This document shows positions 27,080-34,938 of a DNA stretch of 42,817 nt, piece by piece. A program made the position numbers and the translations under genes. Origin of the DNA: Gammaproteobacteria bacterium (lineage in GTDB: Bacteria; Pseudomonadota; Gammaproteobacteria; Thiohalobacterales; Thiohalobacteraceae); assembly GCA_019911805.1 (NCBI GenBank), contig JAIOJV010000078.1, positions 1 through 42,817 of the forward strand, in the 5' to 3' direction. The notes under the pieces are model-generated. The model worked only from the letters and a program-made list of their open reading frames with translations. It made no database searches and was not told the origin of the DNA. Positions within the stretch are counted from its first letter, which is position 1, and every line of letters starts with the position of its first letter.

Positions 27080-27236
27080 AACCCAAAAACCATATTTGCC
27101 ACGGAAGCACACGGAACAACACGAAAAGGATTCACTGCGCAAACCCCTGGATCATCACCCTGCGGTTTGGTTTCCGGGCTTTATATGATGAGTCTTTTTC
27201 CGTGTTATTCCGTGTGCTTCCGTGGCCAAAAATAGT
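27080..27236 (-). repeat. Family A palindromic element, copy A4
   Basis: Reverse-oriented copy: ACCCAAAAACCATATTTGCC then CACGGAAGCACACGG is the reverse complement of the right end of A3, with only a one-base difference in the flanking part. The right arm TCCGTGTGCTTCCGTGGCC ends near 27227. Interior mostly diverged from A1-A3. Confidence 0.8.
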
Positions 27237-27268
27237 TATAAGCAAGCACCATCCACCACCTGTATCTC

Positions 27269-27631
27269 TTATAAAAGCACCAGCACCCAGACTACCACGG
27301 TGTTGAGCAGCGCGAGCAGCACGGCGGCGGAGCCGATGTCCTTGGCGCGGCCGGCAAGTTCGTGATGCTCGTCACCGATGCGGTCGACCACGGCCTCGAT
27401 GGCGGAGTTGAGCAGTTCGATGATCAGTACCAGCACCCAGACCGCGAGCAGCAGCGCGCGCTCCACACCCGTGTCTCCCAACCAGAAGGCGAGCGGCACG
27501 ATGACCAGGCTCGCGAACACCTCCTGTCGGAACGCGGCCTCGAAGCGGTACGCTGCGCACAGGCCCTTCCAGGAGAACACCAGGGCATTCGATAGGCGTC
27601 GCAGACCCGTATTGCCGGCCGGCTTGCCCAC
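27269..27631 (-). CDS. dgkA: Diacylglycerol kinase
   Basis: Small trimeric inner-membrane kinase that returns diacylglycerol, a by-product of periplasmic glucan and LPS modification, to phosphatidic acid. The 120-aa protein is collinear with E. coli DgkA (122 aa): SWKGLCAAYRFEAAFRQE, three transmembrane helices, and the signature IELLNSAIEAVVDRIGDEHHEL with GRAKDIGSAAVLLAL. Start is a GTG at 27631, 3 bp after the gcvPB stop, so it is translationally linked to gcvPB even though the functions differ. A partner source of diacylglycerol could be the OpgB-like sulfatase at 23.9 kb (inference). Confidence 0.95.
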   Translation of the reverse strand: MGKPAGNTGLRRLSNALVFSWKGLCAAYRFEAAFRQEVFASLVIVPLAFWLGDTGVERALLLAVWVLVLIIELLNSAIEAVVDRIGDEHHELAGRAKDIGSAAVLLALLNTVVVWVLVLL

Positions 27632-27634
27632 GCC

Positions 27635-29086
27635 TCAGGCCTGCGGCTGCCAGGCGAGATCGAGCTCACGCGCGGCGCGCACGTCGTCCAGCCGGCGTAC
27701 CGGCTGCGTATGTGGGGCCTCCTTCAGGATCTCCGGTGTGTTGCGGGCCTCTTCCAGAATCCGGGCCATCGCCGCGACGAAGCCATCCAACTCCTCCTTG
27801 GTTTCGGTCTCGCTGGGCTCGATGAGCAGGCACTCCGGCACCAGCAGCGGGAAGTACGTCGTCGGCGCATGGTAGCCGAAATCCAATAGCCGCTTGGCGA
27901 CATCCATGGCGGTAATACCGAGTTCCTTTTCCTGCTTCTTCAAAGTGACGATGAATTCGTGAGTCGCGCGGCGGTTCGGAAAGGCCAGATCGAAGCCGGC
28001 GTCGCGCAGTCGCACCAGCAGATAGTTCGCATTCAGCGTGGCGTAGTCGGCGACGCGCTGCATGCCCTCGCGGCCGAGCATGCGCGCATACACATAGGCA
28101 CGCAGCAGCACGCCGGCATTGCCCATGAAGGCCGACAGCCGGCCAATGGATTGCGGCTTCTCCTGTTCGGTGATCCAGTGGTATTCGTCGCCGTCGAAGC
28201 CGACCATCGGCACCGGCAGAAACGGCTCCAGACGTTTGTTCACACCCACGGGGCCGGCCCCCGGGCCACCACCGCCATGCGGTGTCGAAAAAGTCTTGTG
28301 CAGGTTCATGTGGATGACGTCGAAGCCCATGTCACCCGGACGCACCTTGCCGAGGATCGCGTTCAGGTTGGCGCCGTCGTAATAGAGCAGACCGCCGGCG
28401 CCGTGCACGATCCCGGCGATCTCCTTGATGCGGCGCTCGAACACACCGAGCGTCGAGGGATTGGTGAGCATGATGCCCGCGGTGTGCGGACCGACTGCGC
28501 CCTTGAGCGCCTCCAGATCGACGTCACCCTGCCGGTCGGTGGGGATCTCACGCACGCTATAGCCGCACATGGTCGCGGTCGCCGGGTTGGTGCCATGCGC
28601 CGCATCCGGGACCAGGATCTCGGTACGGGCCGTGTCGCCACGCGCCGTGTGATAGGCACGGATCATCGCCACACCGGCGAATTCGCCCTGGGCGCCCGCC
28701 GCCGGCGTCAGCGACACCGCCTGCATGCCGGTGACCTCCTTCAGCATCTCCTGCAGATCGTACAGGCAGGCCATGAAGCCCTGCCCCGCCGACGCCGGCC
28801 CCAGCGGATGCCTGGCCAGGAAGCCCGGCAGCATCGCCAGCGTGTTGCAGGCGCGTGGGTTGTATTTCATGGTGCAGGAGCCGAGCGGATAGAAGTTCGT
28901 GTCGATGGAGAAATTCTTCTGCGACAGCCGCGTGTAGTGGCGTACTGCCTGCAGCTCGGAGACCTCCGGCAGAGCGGGCACATCCCCACGCAGCAGGTGC
29001 GCGGGGATGTCGCTGCAGTCCGCAGCGGCGGACGGGAACTGGGCGTGGGCGGCACGGCCGGGGCGGGAGTGTTCGAAGATGAGCAT
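27635..29086 (-). CDS. gcvPB: Glycine dehydrogenase (decarboxylating), subunit 2
   Basis: C-terminal half of the glycine-cleavage P protein: PLP-dependent decarboxylation of glycine, passing the aminomethyl group to lipoylated GcvH. The 483-aa chain carries the PLP lysine in [22 protein letters not shown] (roughly residue 265) and other family blocks ([59 protein letters not shown]). It needs GcvPA to form the alpha2-beta2 enzyme. In this window the two subunit genes are separated by tpx, an unusual arrangement. The ATG at 29086 has little ribosome-binding sequence, and a family F palindrome lies directly upstream. Confidence 0.96.
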   Translation of the reverse strand: MLIFEHSRPGRAAHAQFPSAAADCSDIPAHLLRGDVPALPEVSELQAVRHYTRLSQKNFSIDTNFYPLGSCTMKYNPRACNTLAMLPGFLARHPLGPASAGQGFMACLYDLQEMLKEVTGMQAVSLTPAAGAQGEFAGVAMIRAYHTARGDTARTEILVPDAAHGTNPATATMCGYSVREIPTDRQGDVDLEALKGAVGPHTAGIMLTNPSTLGVFERRIKEIAGIVHGAGGLLYYDGANLNAILGKVRPGDMGFDVIHMNLHKTFSTPHGGGGPGAGPVGVNKRLEPFLPVPMVGFDGDEYHWITEQEKPQSIGRLSAFMGNAGVLLRAYVYARMLGREGMQRVADYATLNANYLLVRLRDAGFDLAFPNRRATHEFIVTLKKQEKELGITAMDVAKRLLDFGYHAPTTYFPLLVPECLLIEPSETETKEELDGFVAAMARILEEARNTPEILKEAPHTQPVRRLDDVRAARELDLAWQPQA

Positions 29087-29117
29087 GGTTGTCTCTTAAA
29101 ACAGGCTTTGGCTATTT

Positions 29118-29195
29118 CGTCATTGCGAGCGAAGCAAAGCAATCTCCAAACTGTAAATCTACTTGGGAGATTGCTTCGCTTCGCTCGCAATGACG
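29118..29195. repeat. Family F palindrome (TCATTGCGAGCGAAG type)
   Basis: The left arm (29118-29147, CGTCATTGCGAGCGAAGC...) and right arm (29165-29195) pair over 30 bp with one mismatch around a 17-bp loop. From memory, closely similar sequences are repeated in many unrelated bacterial genomes. It fills the tpx-gcvPB spacer. Confidence 0.85.
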
Positions 29196-29220
29196 ATTGA
29201 ACGAATAAACTTACACCCCG

Positions 29221-29718
29221 CTAAAGCGCGGCCAGTGCCTTGTCGTAATCCGGCTCCTGCGCGATCTCCGGTACCAGCTCGGTATAGACGACCTTGTCGT
29301 TCGCATCCAGCACCACGACGGCGCGGCCGGTGATGCCGGCGAGCGGGCCGTCGGTGATCAGCACGCCATAGTCCTTGGCGAAATTGCGGTTACGCATCAT
29401 CGACAGCGGGATGACCTTGTCGATGCTCTCACCGGTGCAGAAACGCTCCATGGCGAACGGCAGGTCGGCGGCGATCACCAGCATGACGACATCGTCGCGA
29501 CCCTTGGCGTGGTCGTTGAACTTCTTGGTCGAGGTGGCGCACACCGGCGTATCGAGGCTGGGCACGATGTTGAGCAGCTTCTTCTTGCCCTTGTAGTCGG
29601 CCAGGCTGCGATCGTTCAGTTCCGCGTCGACCAGCGTGAAGGCCGGCGCCTGACTGCCGACCTTCGGCAGCTCGCCGTTGGTGTTGATGGGATTGCCATG
29701 CAGTGTGATCTTGGCCAT
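29221..29718 (-). CDS. tpx: Thiol peroxidase, atypical 2-Cys peroxiredoxin
   Basis: Reduces H2O2 and alkyl hydroperoxides using thioredoxin. The 165-aa Tpx has the peroxidatic cysteine C60 in [15 protein letters not shown] and the resolving cysteine C94 in ERFCTGES, the spacing of atypical 2-Cys Tpx. Other family marks are [11 protein letters not shown] at the N-terminus and FAKDYGVLI. The ATG at 29718 is preceded by AAGGAGTAACCGAAC, giving a good ribosome-binding site. It is inserted between gcvPA and gcvPB on the same strand with a palindrome on each side; whether glycine-responsive transcription reaches it is unknown. Confidence 0.96.
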   Translation of the reverse strand: MAKITLHGNPINTNGELPKVGSQAPAFTLVDAELNDRSLADYKGKKKLLNIVPSLDTPVCATSTKKFNDHAKGRDDVVMLVIAADLPFAMERFCTGESIDKVIPLSMMRNRNFAKDYGVLITDGPLAGITGRAVVVLDANDKVVYTELVPEIAQEPDYDKALAAL

Positions 29719-29770
29719 GTTCGGTTACTCCTTGTTTGCGGTCGTCATTGTACCGTTCAAAACACTTCCA

Positions 29771-29905
29771 CCACGAAGGACACAAAGGACACGAAGGGAA
29801 TCTATTCAAAATAGAATCGTGGATTCCCTCTCCCCTCGCAGGAGAGGGGTCTCGTCTTTTAACCCTCGTTGTGGGTTTCCTTCGTGTCCTTTGTGTCCTT
29901 CGTGG
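29771..29905. repeat. Family B palindrome, copy B3
   Basis: The arms 29771-29797 and 29879-29905 are perfectly complementary over 27 bp and consist of three 9-bp ACGAAGGAC-like units. The middle unit carries ACAAAGG in place of ACGAAGG in both arms. The loop holds its own small hairpin (CCCTCTCC / GGAGAGGG, about 29825-29848). It fills the gcvPA-tpx spacer. Confidence 0.9.
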
Positions 29906-29922
29906 TTACTACTCACCCACCG

Positions 29923-31323
29923 TCATCCCATCTTCGGTTTCACTATGGAGCCCACCGTGGCCTGGTGTTCGATGAGCTGGTGCAGGTGATCGGCGAACCG
30001 GTTCAGGTCGGCCTCGGTCTTGGTCTCGGTGGCGCAGACCAGCAGACAGTCACTGAGCTCCGGATAGTCCTGCTCCAGTGTATAACCTGGCAACAGATTG
30101 TGCGCCGCCAGCGGGCGTAGCAGGTTCTTCAACGGCACCCGCAGCCGCAGTACACGTTCATGGAAACAGGTCCCCGAGAAGACCGGCTCGACAGCGGGAT
30201 TGGCGGTGAGCTTCGCCACCAGGGCGCGGGTATTGGCATGGCAGGCCTGCGCGACCCTCTGCAGGCCGGTGCCGCCGACGATGGCCATGTGGATGGTCGC
30301 AGCGGTGACCAGCAGACCCTGGTTGGTGCAGATGTTCGAGGTCGCCTTGGAGCGGCGGATGTGTTGCTCGCGCGCCTGCAATGTCAGCGTATAACCAGTG
30401 CGGCCGTCGCGGTCGACGGTGCGGCCGACGACGCGCCCGGGCATCTGCCGCACATACTCCTTGCGGCAGCACAGGAAACCGAAGTACGGCCCCCCCGAGG
30501 ACAGCGGCACACCCAGGGGCTGACCCTCGCCGCAGGCGATGTCGGCGCCCCGCGTGCCCCAGCGACCGGGCGGCTTCAGCAGCGCCATCGCCACCGGATT
30601 GACCACCCCGATGACCAGGGCCTGGTTGGCATGCGCCCAGTCGGTGAGCGCGTCGACATCCTCCAGTACACCGAAGAAATTCGGCTGCGGGATCACCAGG
30701 GCGGTGATGTCCTCGCCGTTGTAGTGCTCCAACGATGCGGGGAGGATATAGCCGCACTCGGTGCAATAGGGCAGTTCCACCAGCTCGATGCCCTGACTCG
30801 ACACGATGCTGCGCACCACCCTGCGGTACAACGGATGGACCGTGCTCGGGATCAGGATGCGCCGGCTCTTGGATGAGCGATTGGCGCGCACCGCCATCAG
30901 CACCGCCTCGGCCAACGCCGAGGCACCGTCGTACAGCGAGGCGTTGGAGACATCCATCCCCAGCAGCCGCGTCATCATGGTCTGGTATTCGTACAGCAGC
31001 TGCAGCGTGCCCTGGCTGGCCTCGGCCTGATAGGGCGTATAGGCGCTGTAGAATTCGCCGCGCGTGGTGATCTCCCACACTGCTGCCGGAATGTGGTGTT
31101 CGTAGGCGCCGGCGCCGATGAAGCACAGCGGCGTGCCGTCACGCGCGGCGTGCCCGTGCATCACCCGCGCGATGTCCTGCTCGATCAGCGCCTCGGGAAG
31201 AGCCGCCAGCCCGCGGGTACGCAGCGCGGCCGGGATCTCGTCGAACAGCGTCTCGATGTCCGGCGCGCCGATGGCGGCGAGCATCTCGCGGACGTCCTCT
31301 TCGGTGTGGGGGATGAACGGCAT
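29923..31323 (-). CDS. gcvPA: Glycine dehydrogenase (decarboxylating), subunit 1
   Basis: N-terminal half of the split P protein of the glycine cleavage system; partners with GcvPB. The 466-aa chain starts [19 protein letters not shown], typical of GcvPA, and includes [42 protein letters not shown] and the [11 protein letters not shown] block. The PLP lysine is on the other subunit, as expected. The order is riboswitch, gcvT, gcvH, gcvPA, tpx, gcvPB on the minus strand. The spacer to gcvH holds a family G hairpin, and that to tpx holds family B copy B3. Confidence 0.96.
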   Translation of the reverse strand: MPFIPHTEEDVREMLAAIGAPDIETLFDEIPAALRTRGLAALPEALIEQDIARVMHGHAARDGTPLCFIGAGAYEHHIPAAVWEITTRGEFYSAYTPYQAEASQGTLQLLYEYQTMMTRLLGMDVSNASLYDGASALAEAVLMAVRANRSSKSRRILIPSTVHPLYRRVVRSIVSSQGIELVELPYCTECGYILPASLEHYNGEDITALVIPQPNFFGVLEDVDALTDWAHANQALVIGVVNPVAMALLKPPGRWGTRGADIACGEGQPLGVPLSSGGPYFGFLCCRKEYVRQMPGRVVGRTVDRDGRTGYTLTLQAREQHIRRSKATSNICTNQGLLVTAATIHMAIVGGTGLQRVAQACHANTRALVAKLTANPAVEPVFSGTCFHERVLRLRVPLKNLLRPLAAHNLLPGYTLEQDYPELSDCLLVCATETKTEADLNRFADHLHQLIEHQATVGSIVKPKMG

Positions 31324-31390
31324 AAACGATCCTGCAAAAATCGAACGCGTGGGATGCGGCGGTGCAGCGGTGCAGCGCGGCTCTCGGTTT

Positions 31391-31420
31391 GGTGCGTCAG
31401 GCTGCGCCTCGACGCACCCT
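31391..31420. repeat. Family G hairpin, copy G1
   Basis: Single GGTGCGTCAGGCTGCGCC hairpin ending GACGCACCCT, the second half of the two-hairpin unit at 21693 and 31866. It lies between gcvH and gcvPA. Confidence 0.75.
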
Positions 31421-31434
31421 GCGATAGTCGGTCC

Positions 31435-31827
31435 TCACTGCTCTTCGGAGGCCAGGAAGGCCGTATAGGCAGCAGCATCCATGAGGCCGGCCGGATTGTC
31501 GTCGCTGAGCTTCAGCTTCAGCAGCCAGCCACTGCCGTAGGGGTCCTGGTTTACCGCTTCGGGGGCATCGGCCAGGCTCGCATTACCCTCGAGCACCTCG
31601 CCGGCGAGCGGCGCGTACACATCCGAGGCCGCCTTCACCGACTCGACCACGGCGCAGGCCTCGCCGGCGGCAAGACTGCGCCCGGTATCCGGCACCTCGA
31701 CGTAGACCATGTCGCCCAGCTGATCCTGGGCGTGGTCGGTGATGCCGATGACCGCGGTACCGTCGGTGTTCAGCCGCAGCCACTCGTGGCTGCGGGTGTA
31801 TTTAAGATCCGCCGGGATGTTGCTCAT
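31435..31827 (-). CDS. gcvH: Glycine cleavage system H protein
   Basis: Lipoyl carrier that shuttles the aminomethyl intermediate among the P, T and L proteins. The 130-aa protein carries the lipoylation lysine K65 in [14 protein letters not shown], the [20 protein letters not shown] block and the C-terminal [12 protein letters not shown]. Start ATG at 31827 follows GAGAGGAAC. It sits between gcvT and gcvPA with a family G hairpin on either side, so three hairpins separate the first three cistrons of this otherwise conserved operon. Confidence 0.97.
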   Translation of the reverse strand: MSNIPADLKYTRSHEWLRLNTDGTAVIGITDHAQDQLGDMVYVEVPDTGRSLAAGEACAVVESVKAASDVYAPLAGEVLEGNASLADAPEAVNQDPYGSGWLLKLKLSDDNPAGLMDAAAYTAFLASEEQ

Positions 31828-31865
31828 ACTGTGTTCCTCTCAATACCGAATGTCGAAACCTCATC

Positions 31866-31942
31866 CGCAGGCTGCGTCGGCACAGCGACGCACCGCGGCT
31901 TCCGAGCCGGTGCGTCAGGCTGCGCCGCGACGCACCCTACAG
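31866..31942. repeat. Family G double palindrome, copy G2
   Basis: Two hairpins as in G3: a first with GCTGCGTCGGCACAGCGACGC and a second GGTGCGTCAGGCT..GCCGCGACGCACC, in the gcvT-gcvH spacer, its right end overlapping the last codons and stop of gcvT. Confidence 0.75.
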
Positions 31943-33037
31943 GGATACCATTATCTCGCCGCGGCGTACGAACGGCAGCTTGACGATGCGCGCCGGCTCC
32001 AGGCGACCGCGGATCTCGACCTCGCAGCGCTCTCCGGTTGCCGCCGCGGGGATGCGTGCCCGTGCGATCGAACGCCCCAGCGTGGGTGAAAAGCTGCCGC
32101 TGGTGATCTCGCCCGCGCCCGCTGCGGTCATCACCGTCTGGTGATTGCGCAACACGCCCTTGCCCTCCAGCACCAGTGCCACCAGCTTCGCCGGCACGCC
32201 CGCGGCACGCTGCTTCTCCAGCGCGGCGCGACCGATGAAATCACGGTCCGGCGGCTCCCAACCGACCGTCCAGCCCAGCCCGGATTCGAGCGGCGTGGTG
32301 GCCTCACTCATATCGGAGCCGTAGAGGTTCATGCCGGCCTCCAGGCGCAGCGTATCGCGCGCACCCAGGCCGATGGGGCGCACGCCACGCTCGGCCAGCC
32401 GGTCCCAGAGTTGTACGGCGTCGGCGACTGGCAGGATGATCTCGAAACCATCCTCGCCGGTGTAGCCGGTGCGGCTCACGAACCACTCGCCGTTCTCCGC
32501 CTCCAGCACGGCGAAGAACGGCTCCAGCAGCGCCGCGGTCGTGCGCAGATTCGTTTCCAGCAGATCCAGCACAAGACCGCGGGCAGTCGGCCCCTGCACG
32601 GCGATCATGGCCAACTCCGGGCGCGGGCGCACGTCCACGTCGAAGGGCCTGGCCTGCTGTCGGAGCCAGGCCAGGTCCTTGTCACGGGTGCCGGCGTTGG
32701 CCACCAGGCGGAAAAAGTCCTCGCGCACGAAGTACACGATGACATCGTCGATGACGCCACCCTGCTCGTCGAGCATGCAGCTGTACAGCGCCTTGCCAGG
32801 CGCCTGCACACGGTCGATGTTATTGGCGAGCAGCTTGCGGAGAAAGGCGCGGGCACGGTCCCCGGTCAGATCCACCACGGTCATGTGCGAGACATCGAAC
32901 ATGCCGGCAGCACGGCGAACGGCGTGGTGCTCCTCGATCTGGGAACCGTAATGGATGGGCATCTCCCAGCCGGCAAAATCGATGATCTTGCCGCCCATGC
33001 GGACATGCCGGTCGTACAGCGGGGTGCGTTGGCCCAT
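31937..33037 (-). CDS. gcvT: Glycine cleavage system T protein (aminomethyltransferase)
   Basis: Transfers the methylene unit from the aminomethyl-lipoyl H protein to tetrahydrofolate and releases ammonia. The 366-aa protein matches E. coli GcvT (364 aa). It starts MGQRTPLYDRHVRMGGKIIDFAGWEMPIHYGSQIEEHHAVR and has the folate-binding D in MFDVSHM and the GYTGEDGFEI motif. The ATG at 33037 is supported by TGGAGAGT at 33052-33045; a longer in-frame reading to 33148 is leader RNA. Expression should respond to glycine through the riboswitch upstream. The C-terminal codons overlap the edge of a family G repeat. Confidence 0.96.
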   Translation of the reverse strand: MGQRTPLYDRHVRMGGKIIDFAGWEMPIHYGSQIEEHHAVRRAAGMFDVSHMTVVDLTGDRARAFLRKLLANNIDRVQAPGKALYSCMLDEQGGVIDDVIVYFVREDFFRLVANAGTRDKDLAWLRQQARPFDVDVRPRPELAMIAVQGPTARGLVLDLLETNLRTTAALLEPFFAVLEAENGEWFVSRTGYTGEDGFEIILPVADAVQLWDRLAERGVRPIGLGARDTLRLEAGMNLYGSDMSEATTPLESGLGWTVGWEPPDRDFIGRAALEKQRAAGVPAKLVALVLEGKGVLRNHQTVMTAAGAGEITSGSFSPTLGRSIARARIPAAATGERCEVEIRGRLEPARIVKLPFVRRGEIMVSL

Positions 33038-33180
33038 GGTGCTGACTCTCCAAAGCGTCGCTCTGCGGACGGTGTCGGTAACGACAACGGTGACGAACAT
33101 CGGGTCGGAGTTGCCTGCAGGCACTGCGGCTGCGGCGTAGCAGCGCACGTGACCCGTTCGATCCCGACCTGGATGTCCTC

Positions 33181-33376
33181 GCCCCTCTGTCCACAGACCT
33201 GAGAGTATTGACGCCGGCTGGCTGCAACCGCCACCGGCGTACTGGCCCCTTCGGTGGACCAGCGCAAGGCCGGCCGCTCTCCAGAGTCAACGTACCGCCG
33301 TGGTCCTTTTGCCTGAGCGTTTCCGGGCGAGTTGCGCCTTCGGCGTCCCGGAATGACGATCCGGGCCCTCTCCCAC
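33181..33376 (-). ncRNA. Tandem glycine riboswitch upstream of gcvT
   Basis: Read on the minus strand from about 33376: GGGAGAG, CGCCGAAGGCGCAA, AACGCTCAGGCAAAAGGAC form the first aptamer, then the linker and second aptamer CTCTGGAGAGC, CACCGAAGGGGCCA, ATACTCTCAGG, ending CTGTGGACAGAGGGG near 33181. These are the conserved blocks of the gcvT RNA motif in the expected order, so both aptamers look intact. It lies about 145 nt upstream of the gcvT start. No strong terminator hairpin with a U tract is seen in that interval, so control is probably translational: gcvT's TGGAGAG (33052-33046) duplicates the strand TGGAGAG of aptamer 2 (33283-33277) and could pair with its ACTCTC (33206-33201). Confidence 0.9.
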
Positions 33377-33399
33377 GACAGCCTGCGTTGAGGGTGCCG

Positions 33400-33405
33400 A
33401 CTATA
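33400..33405 (-). promoter_or_regulatory. Candidate -10 box for the glycine riboswitch transcript
   Basis: TATAGT on the minus strand would start transcription near 33393, just upstream of aptamer 1. The -35 position (AGCCCA) is poor. The stretch overlaps the last codons of ubiI, whose C-terminal tail is repeat-derived. Confidence 0.35.
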
Positions 33406-33407
33406 CC

Positions 33408-34676
33408 TCAGGTGTCGGGGGCTGGGCTAGGCGGGGGTCGGGATTCGGGATTCGGGATTCGGGATTCGGCCATCCCAGGCAGATCGCCCGCCAGCCCCAT
33501 GGCATGCCGGGCCAGTACGCGCTTGATAGGGCCGAGACGGTCGACCAGACCGAGGCCGGCGTTGCGCAGCCGCCGCGCGGGCAGGGCCGGCGTACCGAAC
33601 AGGTCGTTGAAGCCATCCATGGCCCGCTGCATGGCGCGGTTATCGCCGTGGCGCCAGCGCTCGTAGCGACGCAGATTGGCGACGCGCCCGACATCGCGGC
33701 CGGCGGCCTGTGCGGCGAGCACCACCTCGGCAAGCGTCGCGGCATCCAGCAGCCCCAGATTGACCCCTTGCCCGGCCAGCGGGTGGATCACATGCGCGGC
33801 ATCGCCGACCAGGGCCAGACGTGGCGCGACATACTGTTTCGCGTGCAGCCGCCGCAGCGGGAAACGCGCCCGCTCCTCCACCGCGGTGACGCGGCCCAGA
33901 CGTCGGCCGAAGGCCTCGGTCAGGCGTTCGAGGAAGGTGTCGGGATCCAGCGCGCATAATTCCGCCGCCTGCTGCGGCGTGGTCGACCAGACGATGGAAC
34001 TGCGCCCGTCGCGCAGCGGCAGGAAGGCCAGCGGTCCGGTGGGCAGAAAGCGCTGCCAGGCGGTCTCCTGGTGCGGCAGTTCGGTGGCCACCACGCCGAC
34101 CACGGCCTCCTGGTCGTAGTCGCGGGTCTCGATGGCGATACCGGCCATGCCACGCACCCGCGAGGCCGCGCCGTCGGCACCGACCAGCAGCCGGGTGCGC
34201 AACACCCGGCCATCGGCGAGCGTCAGGCGCATGGTATCGCCGTCCGTCTCGAAGGCGCCGAGTTCGGCCGGACACAGGTACTCCAGCGTCGGCAGCGTCT
34301 CCATGCGTGCGTTCAGCGCCGCCTGGATCACACGCTGCTCGACGATATAGCCCAAGGTGGGCTCGCCCAGCTCGGCGCTGTCGAAATGGATCGACCCGGC
34401 GCCGCCCGCGTCCCAGACGCGCATATCGCGGAACGGGCTGACACCACCGCGTTCGATGTCTGCCCAGCAGCCGATGGCGCGGAAGATGCGCTCCGAGGCA
34501 CGGGTGATGGCGAACACGCGCAGGTCGACCGACCCGGCCTCCCACGCCCGTACCGGCTCACGGGCCTCGATCACCGCCACCCGCAGACCGGCCTGCGCCA
34601 GCGCGCACGCCAGCGCCCCACCGACGCTGCTGCCGCCGACGACGGCGATGTCGTAGCTCGTGCCGGTTTCTGTCAT
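33408..34676 (-). CDS. ubiI: Ubiquinone biosynthesis FAD monooxygenase, UbiI/VisC type
   Basis: Class A flavoprotein that hydroxylates C5 of the ubiquinone ring. The 422-aa protein has an N-terminal FAD motif IAVVGGSSVGGALACALAQAG (a serine stands where a third glycine is usual), DLRVFAITRASERIFR, the LLVGADGAASRVR site and the FAD-ribityl motif ALVGDAAHVIHPLAGQGVNLGLLDAATL, the UbiI/VisC version. Gene order pepP-ubiH-ubiI-gcvT matches E. coli, supporting UbiI. The last about 20 codons (MAESRIPNPESRPPPSPAP) are read from a GGGATTC tandem repeat and its flank, so the natural end was probably near LAGDLPGMA. Confidence 0.92.
   Translation of the reverse strand: MTETGTSYDIAVVGGSSVGGALACALAQAGLRVAVIEAREPVRAWEAGSVDLRVFAITRASERIFRAIGCWADIERGGVSPFRDMRVWDAGGAGSIHFDSAELGEPTLGYIVEQRVIQAALNARMETLPTLEYLCPAELGAFETDGDTMRLTLADGRVLRTRLLVGADGAASRVRGMAGIAIETRDYDQEAVVGVVATELPHQETAWQRFLPTGPLAFLPLRDGRSSIVWSTTPQQAAELCALDPDTFLERLTEAFGRRLGRVTAVEERARFPLRRLHAKQYVAPRLALVGDAAHVIHPLAGQGVNLGLLDAATLAEVVLAAQAAGRDVGRVANLRRYERWRHGDNRAMQRAMDGFNDLFGTPALPARRLRNAGLGLVDRLGPIKRVLARHAMGLAGDLPGMAESRIPNPESRPPPSPAPDT
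33439..33468 (+). repeat. Family E tandem repeat, (GGGATTC)4, copy E1
   Basis: Four 7-bp GGGATTC units lie inside the ubiI 3' end. Other copies: 39900-39929 (complementary sense, decayed) and 42804-42817 at the window end. Both E1 and E3 are preceded by a GGGGGCTGG block, suggesting a larger common element. Confidence 0.85.
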
Positions 34677-34701
34677 CGGTCTTCCCTCGATTCAAATCAA
34701 A

Positions 34702-34912
34702 TTTAACCGCAAAGGACGCGAAGGCGCGCAAAGGAAAATCATCAATATGCGAAAAAACTTATTTCAGCCACGGAACCACACGGAAATACACGGAATACAA
34801 AACCCGCCACGTACCCACCTTCCGTGTAGTTCCGTGTGGTTCCGTGGCCAATGTGGTTTTTGGCTTCCTTAGCAGGATTTCCTTTGCGCGCCTTCGCGTC
34901 CTTTGCGGTAAA
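34702..34912. repeat. Family C palindrome with a family A palindrome nested in its loop
   Basis: Outer arms 34707-34737 and 34878-34908 are perfectly complementary over 31 bp (CCGCAAAGGACGCGAAGGCG...). Between them lies family A copy A7, whose arms 34768-34795 and 34820-34847 match at 27 of 28 positions. Family C units resemble family B (AAGGACGCGAAGG against AAGGACACGAAGG). The pair fills the ubiH-ubiI spacer. Confidence 0.9.
34768..34847. repeat. Family A palindrome, compact copy A7
   Basis: Arms of 28 bp around a 24-bp loop. Compared with other family A copies, GGAAGCACACGG is GGAACCACACGG here, and the partner arm has the complementary change (CCGTGTGGTTCC). Both arms changed together. 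Confidence 0.9.
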
Positions 34913-34938
34913 AATGTCTTTGCATGTCGTTGCCGGAG

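Noticed and set aside
29118-29195. Palindrome between tpx and gcvPB as an intrinsic terminator
   Set aside because: No T run follows on the minus strand and the same sequence type occurs as a dispersed repeat; treated as repeat family F.
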